Assembly: GCA_947475465.1 (NCBI GenBank)
Contig: CANJLK010000007.1
Coordinates: forward strand, 1 to 41,558
Direction of reading: 5' to 3'
DNA: 41,558 nucleotides
Source: Caulobacteraceae bacterium
GTDB taxonomy: Bacteria; Pseudomonadota; Alphaproteobacteria; Caulobacterales; Caulobacteraceae
Part shown: positions 17,527 through 25,140 of the stretch, in pieces
Layout of the letters: each line of letters begins with the position of its first letter
Numbering within the stretch: position 1 is the stretch's first letter
Notes under the pieces: model-generated
Told to the model about the DNA's origin: nothing
The model's input: the letters and a program-made list of their open reading frames with translations, nothing else
Databases searched by the model: none
Position numbers and translations under genes: made by a program

Positions 17527-18345
17527 ATGTCGAGGCTACGTGCAGCGCTGATCGGCCTGCTGGCGTTGTGCGCCGGTCCCTGCCTTGCCCTGGACCCGGG
17601 CGCCTCGTCCGGCCACTACGTCCGCGAGGGTGCGCGCCTGGAGTTCAGCCACGCCATCGCGCTGTCGCAGGACAACACCGAGGGCATGCTCGACAACGGG
17701 CCCCAGGTCCGTGTCCTGCTCAGCGACCGCGAGATACCGATCGACGCTCTCTATGGCGCGGTCTTCCCGCCGGTCCGGGCCATGGCCCAGGCGGGCGAGG
17801 TCCGGGGCCTGCTCCTGGAGTTCGATCCGGCCGACAGGACCCGCATCCAGGTCACCGTCCTCGACAAGCCGAAGGAGGAAGGCGCCTTCGCGCCCAGCAT
17901 CTCGATCTCCAACAGCGAGGGCCTGTGGGAAAAGCTGGAGGCCGGCGCCGAGCGCGTCTCGGGGAACTACAAGTCCGCCGACGACACCGACCTGGAGTTC
18001 ACCTTCTCCGCGCCCGTGTTCACCGACCCGGTGGTTGCCGACCTCAAGGGGCCGGTCGCCCAGCAGAGCGAGCAGGTCGCCGTCCTGATGGCCCGCGCCC
18101 AGGCCATGGGCCGCGGCGACCTGGCGGCGGCCAAGGCGGCTTCCTCTCGCAAATCCGCCGCGCAACTGGACGCCATCCCGCCCGCCGCCATGAAGATGAT
18201 CGCCGGCCAGTCGGCCGAGGCCATCAAGGCCCTGAAGACCAGCAAGCGCGTCGTGGTGCGCCGCGCCACCGCCATCGTCATGACCCCCGACGGCAGCTTC
18301 TACAGCCTGGTGCGCGAGGACGGCGCCTGGAAGGCGGCGGACTGA
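17527..18345 (+). CDS. Secreted protein of unknown function
   Basis: A 272-residue protein with a Sec signal peptide (MSRLRAALIGLLALCAGPCLA, predicted cut near residue 21). I do not recognise the family. The mature part has a beta-rich N-terminal half (residues about 25-175, ending in EFTFSAPVFTDPVVADLKG) and an Ala/Lys-rich helical segment (185-235), then a short region RRATAIVMTPDGSFYSLVREDGAWKAAD that looks like a small beta-sandwich end. AAGGAG lies upstream of the ATG, 12 bp after the GST stop, so it is probably cotranscribed. Confidence 0.8.
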   Translation: MSRLRAALIGLLALCAGPCLALDPGASSGHYVREGARLEFSHAIALSQDNTEGMLDNGPQVRVLLSDREIPIDALYGAVFPPVRAMAQAGEVRGLLLEFDPADRTRIQVTVLDKPKEEGAFAPSISISNSEGLWEKLEAGAERVSGNYKSADDTDLEFTFSAPVFTDPVVADLKGPVAQQSEQVAVLMARAQAMGRGDLAAAKAASSRKSAAQLDAIPPAAMKMIAGQSAEAIKALKTSKRVVVRRATAIVMTPDGSFYSLVREDGAWKAAD

Positions 18346-18371
18346 GGGGGACGCCAACCTTTCTCTCCTGT

Positions 18372-18497
18372 CGTCATGGCCCGGCTTGTCCGGGCCACCC
18401 ATGATCTCCGCGCTGCAAGGCCGCCCACGGCGCCGCCGCGATTCGTCCACGATCATCGGGTGGGCATGGATCCCCCGGACGAGCCGGGGGATGACGA
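18372..18497. repeat. Dispersed repeat B, large composite palindrome
   Basis: About 125 bp between two convergent genes. It starts with a perfect hairpin, stem TGGCCCGG / CCGGGCCA around CTTGT (18377-18397), and ends with a second, stem ATCCCCCGG / CCGGGGGAT around ACGAG (18470-18492). Between them CCACCCATGATC and GATCATCGGGTGG are also mutually inverted, so the whole element folds on itself and both ends read TCGTCAT. Elements with CCCGG-CTTGT-CCGGG arms are widespread in alphaproteobacteria (recalled, not searched). It may end transcription from both sides. Confidence 0.8.
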
Positions 18498-18506
18498 GCT
18501 TTGAGC

Positions 18507-18860
18507 TCAGTCCAGATAGCTCCACGTATCCGCCCCATCGAAGTGGCGGACCTTGATGGCGTCCCAGTTGAGGTCCTCGAACAGCCGCGCGTTGACCGCC
18601 ATGCGGTCCTGGGCGCCGTCGAGGCTCTGCCAGTGGGTGGTGACGCCACAGGACCGGCAGCGGTGGAAGGCGAGCATCCGGTCGCCCCAGACATAGGGCT
18701 GGGTCGATCCCGCCACCGGCATCCGCACATTGCTCGGGGAATAATAGGCCCAGCGCGCGCCCAGCCGCCGGCAGATCGAGCAGTTGCATTCGGTGACCTG
18801 GACCGGCGCTTCCGGAACGGTCAGTCGGACGGACCCACAGTGGCAGGTGGCTTCAATCAT
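18507..18860 (-). CDS. Gfa/CENP-V-like zinc-binding protein
   Basis: A 117-residue protein with the fold of glutathione-dependent formaldehyde-activating enzyme. Zinc ligands are visible as CHCGSVRL (Cys6, Cys8), CNCSICRRLG (a Cys triad) and FHRCRSCGVTTHW (CxxC). Most such proteins are not demonstrated formaldehyde enzymes, so the activity is left open. The following 62-bp gap to the thioesterase gene upstream on the same strand holds nothing recognisable. Repeat B sits just beyond the stop. Confidence 0.88.
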   Translation of the reverse strand: MIEATCHCGSVRLTVPEAPVQVTECNCSICRRLGARWAYYSPSNVRMPVAGSTQPYVWGDRMLAFHRCRSCGVTTHWQSLDGAQDRMAVNARLFEDLNWDAIKVRHFDGADTWSYLD

Positions 18861-18922
18861 AGGTTACACAATCCCTCGGCCCTATGGGGTACGAGGCTGG
18901 CGCGACTGTCCAGTGGGGATTT

Positions 18923-19378
18923 CTAGGTCCGCGAGCCGGTCTTCTTCAGGACGCCGGACACGCTCATCACCGGCTCGCCGTTGGCGGTGATGATCGCACG
19001 CACGAAGATCATGCTGCGGGTGTCCTTCACGATCTCCCCCGTACCTTCCATCAGGTCGCCTGGCCGCGAGGGGCCCAGGAATTCGGCGTTGAAGGCGGCG
19101 GTGACCGCGTAGCGCTCCTTCAGGATGTCGTCGGCGATGGCGAACAGGGTGAAGTCGGCGAAGGCCATGACGCAGCCGCCATGCATGAACCCGCCGCCGT
19201 TCATATGCCGTGGCTCGGCGCGGAAGCCGCACCGCGCGCGGCCCTCGTCCATGCGCCAGTAGAACGGCCCGATCAGGTGCTCGAAGGGGTCGGCGCCCGG
19301 ATAGGTCCAGCCCGCCCATTCGCCCTCGGTCATCACCACCGGCACGGGCGAATAGTTCAGTGCTGCGCCATTACCCAT
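18923..19378 (-). CDS. PaaI/4HBT-family hotdog thioesterase
   Basis: A 151-residue single hotdog domain. The motif RHMNGGGFMHGGCVMAFADFTLF matches the PaaI-type active-site helix, in which a conserved N/H-x-x-G-x-x-HGG segment and an acidic residue in the helix attack acyl-CoA thioesters. Substrate unknown. GGGAGAGG lies just upstream of the ATG. It is probably cotranscribed with the Gfa-like gene 62 bp downstream. Confidence 0.87.
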   Translation of the reverse strand: MGNGAALNYSPVPVVMTEGEWAGWTYPGADPFEHLIGPFYWRMDEGRARCGFRAEPRHMNGGGFMHGGCVMAFADFTLFAIADDILKERYAVTAAFNAEFLGPSRPGDLMEGTGEIVKDTRSMIFVRAIITANGEPVMSVSGVLKKTGSRT

Positions 19379-19492
19379 CGGCCTCTCCCGCGACCGGCGC
19401 GAAGGAAATTGCTCCGCACCGATTCCAACCCTAGTTTGCCGCGCGGGCGAACGGCGCCGCGCGGCTATCGCTTACGGCGGCAGGGAGTCCCG

Positions 19493-19549
19493 ATGCAAGA
19501 GCGCAGCGCCAACCCGACCGGGAACCGCACGGCGGCGGCCCGGGCATGA
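19493..19549 (+). CDS. Candidate 18-residue upstream ORF coupled to the next gene
   Basis: The frame begins MQERSANPTGN and ends with TGA overlapping the ATG of the next gene by 4 bases (ATGA). A GGGAG five bases before its ATG gives a better ribosome site than the downstream gene has, so the small frame could deliver ribosomes to it. It may simply be a translational relay; no conserved peptide is recognised. Confidence 0.4.
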   Translation: MQERSANPTGNRTAAARA

Positions 19550-20304
19550 GCCTTTTCGCCGCGGCCCTGGCCCTGCTGCTGTCTGCCGCCCAGCCGGAGC
19601 CGGACGCCCCGATCAGCACCGCGCAACGCCCGCCCACAGGCCTGGCCGCCGACCCCGAGGCGCCCGCCCGGCCCGCGCCCGGCGATCCCATCGCCGACAC
19701 CCTGCTGAGCCCGCCGGTCGAGGTCGTGAAGGTCCCGTCCGCGCCCGAGGCGACGCCGGAATTAGGCCCACAGCCGTCGTCCGAGCCTGCCCCCGACGCA
19801 ACTCCGGACGCCGCCCCTGGCGCGGCCCAGGCGACGCCGCCGCCGGGCTTCGAGTTTGATCCCCGCACCAAGACCGACGGCGAGACCCTGCAGGTCGTCC
19901 TCGGCCAGCGCGCGGCCTTCCGCCTGGACGACAAGGGCCTGCCGGTGCTCGACGCCGTCGAAGACGGCCGCCTGGCCGACGCCCATCCGCCCGGCGAGGT
20001 CGCCGAGACCTTCGTCCCGCCCGGCAAGGGCCTGCTGGCCGCCGCCCTCGACGGGTCGGCCGAAAAGCGGGCGACCGTGCTCAAGGTCTGGAACGGGCTC
20101 GACCATCCGGTGGAGCTGCGCGCCGTGGCCCTGGTGATGCGCGGCAAGGTGCTGACGCCCGTGCCGGTGGCGTTCTGCCCTGTCGCCGCGGGCGGCGTGC
20201 GGACCCAATCGTGGCCCGCCCCGATTGTCGCCGTCGGCCTGGCGCGCTTTAAGACAGCCGGCAAGACGGCGCTCGCCCAGCCCGGCTGCAGTAAGGACCA
20301 CTGA
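19546..20304 (+). CDS. Secreted proline-rich protein of unknown function
   Basis: A 252-residue protein not recognised as a known family. A signal peptide (MSLFAAALALLLSAA) is followed by a low-complexity Pro/Ala/Asp/Glu linker (about 17-105) typical of periplasmic spacer regions. A compact C-terminal domain (about 106-250) begins FDPRTKTDGETLQVVLGQRAAFRL and contains VLKVWNGLDHPVELRAVALV, with two Cys (FCPVAAGG, GCSKDH) that could form a disulfide. It is followed two bases later by the DUF3253 gene, so the genes from the 18-residue frame to the hydrolase form one probable operon. Confidence 0.75.
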   Translation: MSLFAAALALLLSAAQPEPDAPISTAQRPPTGLAADPEAPARPAPGDPIADTLLSPPVEVVKVPSAPEATPELGPQPSSEPAPDATPDAAPGAAQATPPPGFEFDPRTKTDGETLQVVLGQRAAFRLDDKGLPVLDAVEDGRLADAHPPGEVAETFVPPGKGLLAAALDGSAEKRATVLKVWNGLDHPVELRAVALVMRGKVLTPVPVAFCPVAAGGVRTQSWPAPIVAVGLARFKTAGKTALAQPGCSKDH

Positions 20305-20306
20305 CC

Positions 20307-20603
20307 ATGAGCGTTGATGTCGAGACCGCGATCTTCGACCTCCTGGCCGCCAAGATCGCGCCCGGCAAGTCGGTCTCGCCCGAGGAGGTCGCCCGCGCGG
20401 TGGACCCCGAGGGCTGGCGCCGGCTGCTGGGCCAGGTGCGGGCCATCGCGCGCGGCCTGGCGCGGCAGGGCCGGGTGGTGGTCCTGCGCCACAACAAGCC
20501 GGCCGACCCGGAGGACTTCAAGGGCGTCTACCGCATCCGCCTGCCGCTGCCCGGCGACGTGGTCCCCACGACCTCCGAAGACGAGGCGCCGCCGCTGGGA
20601 TGA
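20307..20603 (+). CDS. DUF3253-family small winged-helix-like protein
   Basis: A 98-residue protein matching my recollection of DUF3253: AIFDLLAAKIAPGKSVSPEEVARAVDPEGWR, then a helix GQVRAIARGLARQGRVVVLRHNKPADPEDFKGVYRIRL. The order helix-helix-beta wing and the basic face suggest nucleic-acid binding, but no function is established. Its stop overlaps the start of the lipoprotein hydrolase gene by 4 bases (ATGA), indicating coupling. Confidence 0.8.
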   Translation: MSVDVETAIFDLLAAKIAPGKSVSPEEVARAVDPEGWRRLLGQVRAIARGLARQGRVVVLRHNKPADPEDFKGVYRIRLPLPGDVVPTTSEDEAPPLG

Positions 20604-21586
20604 GCCGCCTATTCGCCGCCCTGCTGGCCGCCGTCATGCTGGCCGGCTGCACCCCGCTCATGGTGCAGCAGGCCGGCCAGCCGCCCCTGGGGTTCCAGGG
20701 GCCGCATATCGAGCGCGACGCCATCGTCAGCTTCGACGGCGCCCGCCTGGGCCTCTCGCAATGGGACGCCACGGGCGAACCGTGGGCCGTGATCGTCGGC
20801 GTCCACGGCATGAACGACTACGCCAACGCCTTCCACATGGCTGCGCCCTGGTGGGCCGAACAGGGGGTGACGACGCTCGCCTACGACCAGCGCGGCTTTG
20901 GCCGCTCGCCCGGCCGCGGGGTCTGGGCCGACGACGCGGCGACCACTGAGGACCTGCGCACCGTGACCGCCCTCGTGCGCCGCCAATATCCCAAGGCGGT
21001 GGTGGTCGTGGCGGGCGAGAGCATGGGGGGCGCCATCGCGGCCGAAGCCTTCGCCTCCGACCGCCCGCCCGCCGCCGACCTCCTGGTCCTGCTGTCGCCG
21101 GCGGTATGGGGCTGGAAGACCCAGCCCCTGCCTTTCAAGACGACGCTGTGGTTCGCCGCCAACTTCACCGCCTCGAAGGTCTACACCCCGCCCAACTGGC
21201 TGACCCGCAAGGTGACCCCCACAGACAATCGCGAGGAACTGATCGCCATGGGGCGCGATCCCCTGATGATCTGGGGCGCGCGGTCCGACACCCTCTATGG
21301 CCTGGTGACCAGCATGGAGCGCGCCTCGCGCGCGGTGGGCCAGGCGCCCGTGCCCACCCTCTACCTCTACGGCGCGCACGATCAGATCATCCCGAAGAAG
21401 GCCGCCTTCAAGGCCGCCGCCAACCTCAAGCCCACCGACCGCTCGGCCTACTACGCCGATGGCTGGCACCTTTTGACCCGCGACCATGAGGGGCCCATGG
21501 TCTGGAAGGACATCCTGGCCTTCATCCGCGATCCCAAGGCGCCCCTGCCGTCCGGCGCCCCGAAGATCCCTGCCGCGCCGGATTGA
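20600..21586 (+). CDS. Lipoprotein alpha/beta hydrolase (monoacylglycerol-lipase-like)
   Basis: A 328-residue serine hydrolase with a lipoprotein signal: lipobox LAGC with the acylated Cys at 17. The fold shows VGVHGMNDYANAF (oxyanion region), YDQRGFGRSPG, nucleophile elbow GESMGG (Ser141), a late Asp in LYGAHDQIIP and His in DGWHLLTRDHEG. The pattern matches the Hydrolase_4/monoglyceride lipase group. It is expected on the periplasmic face of the inner or outer membrane. Substrate not determinable. Confidence 0.88.
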   Translation: MSRLFAALLAAVMLAGCTPLMVQQAGQPPLGFQGPHIERDAIVSFDGARLGLSQWDATGEPWAVIVGVHGMNDYANAFHMAAPWWAEQGVTTLAYDQRGFGRSPGRGVWADDAATTEDLRTVTALVRRQYPKAVVVVAGESMGGAIAAEAFASDRPPAADLLVLLSPAVWGWKTQPLPFKTTLWFAANFTASKVYTPPNWLTRKVTPTDNREELIAMGRDPLMIWGARSDTLYGLVTSMERASRAVGQAPVPTLYLYGAHDQIIPKKAAFKAAANLKPTDRSAYYADGWHLLTRDHEGPMVWKDILAFIRDPKAPLPSGAPKIPAAPD

Positions 21587-21674
21587 GCTGGCCTGATCGC
21601 CCGGGGTTGTGAGCGGCGTGCGACCGGCGTAGACGCTCCCGCAATTCCTTCCTCACATCAGCGAAGTCCACGGC

Positions 21675-22751
21675 ATGACCTTGTTCGATTCTCCCGCATT
21701 CGAGGGCCACGAAGGCGTCCACGCCTTCTCAGACGAAAAAACCGGCCTCAAGTGCATCATCGCCGTGCATTCCACGGCCCGCGGCCCGGCGGCCGGCGGC
21801 TGCCGCATGTGGCCCTATCCCAGCGCCGACGCGGCGTTGGAGGATGCCCTGCGGCTCTCGCGGGCCATGTCCTACAAGAACGCCATGGCCGACCTGGCGC
21901 TTGGCGGCGGCAAGGCTGTGGTCATCGGCGACAGCCGCACCCAGAAGACGCCGGCCCTGTTCGAGGCCTTCGGCCGGGCCATCGAGGATGTCGGCGGCAA
22001 GTACTGGACGGCCGAGGATGTCGGGGTCTCGCCCGAGGACCTGATGCACGCCCGCACCCAGACCCGCTATGTGGCGGGCCTCACCGGTCACCCCGCCGCC
22101 TCCGGCGACCCCAGCCCGGTCACCGCCGAGGGCGTATTCCGAGGCATCCAGCTGGGCGTCCGCCGGGCCCTGAACCGCGATCTCGATGGGATCACCGTCG
22201 CCATCCAGGGGGTCGGCCACGTGGGCGGCTTCCTGGCCGACAAGCTGCACGCGGCCGGCGCGAAACTGATCGTCACCGACGTCAACGAGGAGATCCTGCG
22301 CGAGGTCGCCGGCCGCACCGGCGCCAAGGTCGTGGCGCCCGCCGCCATCTTCGACGCCGAGGCCGAGGTCTTCGCCCCCTGCGCCCTGGGCGGGGCGGTC
22401 AATGCCGACACCTTGCCGCGCCTGCGGGCCAAGGTGATCGCCGGCGGCGCCAACAACCAGCTGGCCGATCCCGAAACCGGCCGCTCGGTCTACGAGCGCG
22501 GCCTCCTCTACCTGCCCGACTATGTGATCAACGGCGGCGGCATCATCAACGTGGCCGGCGAGATCCGCGCCCTGGACCTGGGCGAGGCCTTCGATCCCGC
22601 CTGGGTCGAGATGAAGCTCTCGACCCTGATGCTGACCCTGGACGAGGTCCTCGACCGCTCCCGCACCGAGCGCCGCCCCACCGACCAGGTCGCCAACGAA
22701 ATGGCCAGGGCCCGCATCACCCTGGCGGCGGAACAGAAGGCGGCGGCCTAG
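21675..22751 (+). CDS. Glu/Leu/Phe/Val dehydrogenase, leucine dehydrogenase-like
   Basis: A 358-residue amino-acid dehydrogenase that interconverts a branched-chain or aromatic amino acid and its 2-oxo acid with NAD. The substrate domain contains GPAAGGCRMWPY and MSYKNAMADLALGGGKAV; Lys68 and Lys80 correspond by position to the substrate and catalytic lysines of Bacillus leucine dehydrogenase. The NAD-binding domain has GVGHVGGFLADKLHAAGAKLIVTDV. Specificity for Leu versus Phe is inferred only from overall resemblance. It ends 10 bp from the convergent VOC gene. Confidence 0.9.
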   Translation: MTLFDSPAFEGHEGVHAFSDEKTGLKCIIAVHSTARGPAAGGCRMWPYPSADAALEDALRLSRAMSYKNAMADLALGGGKAVVIGDSRTQKTPALFEAFGRAIEDVGGKYWTAEDVGVSPEDLMHARTQTRYVAGLTGHPAASGDPSPVTAEGVFRGIQLGVRRALNRDLDGITVAIQGVGHVGGFLADKLHAAGAKLIVTDVNEEILREVAGRTGAKVVAPAAIFDAEAEVFAPCALGGAVNADTLPRLRAKVIAGGANNQLADPETGRSVYERGLLYLPDYVINGGGIINVAGEIRALDLGEAFDPAWVEMKLSTLMLTLDEVLDRSRTERRPTDQVANEMARARITLAAEQKAAA

Positions 22752-22761
22752 CGCACACGCC

Positions 22762-23166
22762 CTAGCTCGGCATGACCGCCGCGGGGTCCATCCAGACGAT
22801 CTCCCAGACGTGGCCGTCGAGGTCGAGGAAGCTGTCGCCGTACATGAAGCCGTGGTCCTGGGGGGGCATCCAGGGCTTGGCGCCGGCGGCCAGCGCCTTG
22901 GCCTTGGTCGCCTCGACCTCGGCGCGGCTGGCCGCCGACAGGCAGACCAGCACCTCCTTGCCCTTGGCGGGGTCGGCGATCTCGCCGGTGATGAAGCCCT
23001 GGAACTTGGCGTGCTCCAGCAGCATGACGACGATGTTCTCCTCCACCACCATGGAGGCCGTGGTCTCGTCGCTGAATTGGGCGTTGAAGGTGAAGCCCAA
23101 GGCCCCGAAGAACGCGCGCGAGGCCGCGACGCTCTTCACCGGCAGGTTCACGAAAATCATCCGCAT
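22762..23166 (-). CDS. VOC-superfamily (glyoxalase/bleomycin-resistance fold) protein
   Basis: A 134-residue protein with the VOC pattern: MRMIFVNLPVKSVAASRAFFGALGF at the start and DGHVWEIVWMDP at the end, where the Glu is the usual metal position. It is of the lactoylglutathione-lyase-like type often annotated only as VOC. An AGGAG is six bases before the first ATG; a second ATG two codons later is possible. Function unknown. Confidence 0.87.
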   Translation of the reverse strand: MRMIFVNLPVKSVAASRAFFGALGFTFNAQFSDETTASMVVEENIVVMLLEHAKFQGFITGEIADPAKGKEVLVCLSAASRAEVEATKAKALAAGAKPWMPPQDHGFMYGDSFLDLDGHVWEIVWMDPAAVMPS

Positions 23167-23246
23167 GGGCGGCTCCTGTTGCTGGCAGCCCTAAGGACGC
23201 ACAGACACCGGCCCTCCCGACAAGCCACCCAGCAAGACCGGCGAAA

Positions 23247-23855
23247 TCAGACGCGCCGGTATTCCACCATCGAGCCGTCGGTGAGCTTGCCCTTCAGCGC
23301 CAGCCAGTTCCCGCCGTCGTCATAGTAGTCGTCGATTTCAGCCTTGCCGCGGATCGCCCAGTGGCCGGCGCCGACCTTCGAGGCCGTCACCTTCATCATC
23401 TTGCCGTTCTGGGGGTCGAACAGGGGGCCGGAGAAGATCGCCGGGTTCCAGTGGGTGATCGGGTTGGAGCCGGCCGGGGCGGTAAGCTGGCCGGCGCTGG
23501 ACGCGATGCGGATCACCCCGCCGGCGTTCTCGGCGTCCAGCTTCTGGGCCTTGCCGTTGGTCCTGGTGGTGGTCTCGATGGAGGCGAAGGCGCCGGCGGT
23601 GCGCTTCTCCACCGCGTGGTGGGCGTAGTTGAACACCGGCACGGGCCCGAGCTTCACCAGCATGGTGGCCTCGGTGGTGGCGGTCAGGGAGGCGGCGTCG
23701 CCGGAGAAGTAGATGTGGTGCTCGCCGATCTTCTCCCCGTTGCGCAGCACGGTGAAGGTCAGGTTGCGCTGCGCGGCGCTGGCCAGGCCAGGGGCGAAGG
23801 GCAGGATGAGGCCGGCGGCCAGCAGGCGTCGGCGGGAAAACAGCGCTGGGGTCAT
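23247..23855 (-). CDS. Tat-exported protein of unknown function (DUF6134-like)
   Basis: A 202-residue protein with a twin-arginine signal (SRRRLLAAG at 8-16, hydrophobic stretch, cut near ASA at 26-28). The mature part begins AQRNLTFTVLRNGEKIGEHHIYFSG and is predicted all-beta, resembling the family I recall as DUF6134; this family assignment is tentative. AAGGTG precedes the ATG. No catalytic motif can be seen. Confidence 0.78.
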   Translation of the reverse strand: MTPALFSRRRLLAAGLILPFAPGLASAAQRNLTFTVLRNGEKIGEHHIYFSGDAASLTATTEATMLVKLGPVPVFNYAHHAVEKRTAGAFASIETTTRTNGKAQKLDAENAGGVIRIASSAGQLTAPAGSNPITHWNPAIFSGPLFDPQNGKMMKVTASKVGAGHWAIRGKAEIDDYYDDGGNWLALKGKLTDGSMVEYRRV

Positions 23856-23972
23856 CGAACACCTTTGTACGCACGAATGCGCCGAGATTGCGGTGTTACG
23901 GGTACCGTTTGGTTAAGGATGCGCCAAGCCGGGCGAAATGCCTCAGGCCGCGGCGCCTGTCGCCCGCAGCGC

Positions 23973-24122
23973 CTAGTGCCCGGGGCGTGGCTCGAAGCTG
24001 CGGGGCGGGCGGGGCGGCTCGGCCCTGGTCCTGTCGGCCCTCTGCCCGTGCTGCGGCATGGCGGCGGACTTGGGGATGCAGAAGCCGGCGGCGGCCCCCT
24101 GCTGCTGGAAACCGTGCGTCAT
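23973..24122 (-). CDS. Candidate 49-residue protein downstream of the transglutaminase gene
   Basis: The frame starts MTHGFQQQGAAAGFCIPKSA and ends in an Arg/Pro-rich tail (RAEPPRPPRSFEPRPGH). An AGGAG seven bases before the ATG is stronger than at most genes here, and the ATG lies 34 bp after the transglutaminase stop on the same strand. No known family is recognised. In the rest of the 23856-24156 gap I see only a short TTGGTTAAGG patch near 23911 and no terminator. Real status uncertain; Ribo-seq or conservation would decide. Confidence 0.5.
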   Translation of the reverse strand: MTHGFQQQGAAAGFCIPKSAAMPQHGQRADRTRAEPPRPPRSFEPRPGH

Positions 24123-24156
24123 GGCGCGTCTCCTCTGCTGTCCCGGCGATCTAAGC

Positions 24157-25035
24157 TCAGGCGGCGGCGGGAAGCGACTCCGTGGGGCGCACGTCTACGT
24201 GAACCGACAGCTTGGTATAGCCGCCGTCGCCGAAGATGGCGCCGGACACCGGCGCGGCCTCGGCAGGCGTGCGGGTGACCGCCACCGGGATCAGGTCGGC
24301 GCTTTCGACCAGCGCATTGGTGGGGTCGAACTCGGTCCAGCCCAGTTCGGGCAGGAAGACCTCGCACCAGGCGTGGGTGGCGCCGGCTCCGCGCATCCCG
24401 CTGTGGGCCGGTGAATAGAGATAGCCCGTGACGAACCGGGCCGCGTAGCCCAGCCGCCGCAGCGCCTCGACCATCAGCCAGGCGAAATCGCGGCAGGTGC
24501 CGGAGCCCATGCGCACCGTGTGCCATGGATCCTGGGCCGCCCCATAGTCGCGGGCGGAATACACGAACTGGTCGTGGATGGTGCGGTTCAGCCGGATCAG
24601 GAACTCCAGCGCCGGCTCGCGGCTGTCGCCCACTTGGTCGCGCAGCCAGCACAGCAGCACGTTGTCCGGGTCCTCGCTGACCGGTTCGATGAAGGGCGCC
24701 AGCACCGCCCGGTCGGCATTGCTGTAGACGATGGGGGTGACCGTCTGGGGATCGTTGACCTGCAAACGCACCAGCGGGGCGGGGAACCGTTCGATGACCA
24801 GATCGCTGACGATCGACAGCACCCTGCTTTCCCCGCGCGGAGTGAAACAGCAGACGGAGTTTCCCAGGGCGTCATATAGCCATCGCGTGTCGCCCGGGGG
24901 CGACAGGGTCAGCGAGGCGTCGACCACGCGGATCGCGTGGCTGTCGCGCGGCCGGACCAGCAGGCGGTGCGCGGCAAAGCGGACGGGACGCTCATAGGAA
25001 TAGAGCGTCCCGTGACGGATCGAGAGACGGGCCAT
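24157..25035 (-). CDS. Transglutaminase-like cysteine protease family protein
   Basis: A 292-residue protein. An N-terminal bacterial transglutaminase-like beta domain (about 1-80, SIRHGTLYSYERPVRFAAHRLLVRPRDS) is followed by the transglutaminase core with the triad Cys181 (GSGTCRDFAW), His221 (ATHAWCEVF) and Asp237 (WTEFDPTN). In bacteria these are cytoplasmic amidases or peptidases rather than cross-linkers. The start at 25035 was chosen because upstream frames read antisense through the radical SAM gene. It is divergent from that gene, with 105 bp between. Confidence 0.9.
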   Translation of the reverse strand: MARLSIRHGTLYSYERPVRFAAHRLLVRPRDSHAIRVVDASLTLSPPGDTRWLYDALGNSVCCFTPRGESRVLSIVSDLVIERFPAPLVRLQVNDPQTVTPIVYSNADRAVLAPFIEPVSEDPDNVLLCWLRDQVGDSREPALEFLIRLNRTIHDQFVYSARDYGAAQDPWHTVRMGSGTCRDFAWLMVEALRRLGYAARFVTGYLYSPAHSGMRGAGATHAWCEVFLPELGWTEFDPTNALVESADLIPVAVTRTPAEAAPVSGAIFGDGGYTKLSVHVDVRPTESLPAAA

Positions 25036-25111
25036 GGCTCGTGAACAGCTTGTCCGCGGGAGGGTTCCCGACGGGCGTCCGCCGACAGTTTTATTCCCAT
25101 CGCCCTTTTCA

Positions 25112-25126
25112 GAACAAAATGGCAAC
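25112..25126 (+). promoter_or_regulatory. LexA-like (SOS) box upstream of the radical SAM/UdgX operon
   Basis: GAAC-AAAATGG-CAAC differs by one base from the alphaproteobacterial LexA direct repeat GAAC-N7-GAAC. It lies 15 bases before the radical SAM ATG, in the only non-coding stretch upstream, a position that would let LexA block transcription. It is a single imperfect match in a 105-bp gap, so it is a candidate only. Confidence 0.45.
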
Positions 25127-25140
25127 ATTAGTGTACGGCC

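Noticed and set aside
23905..23920. CtrA site from the TTAA in TTGGTTAAGG
   Set aside because: Only one half-site; no second TTAA at the required distance.
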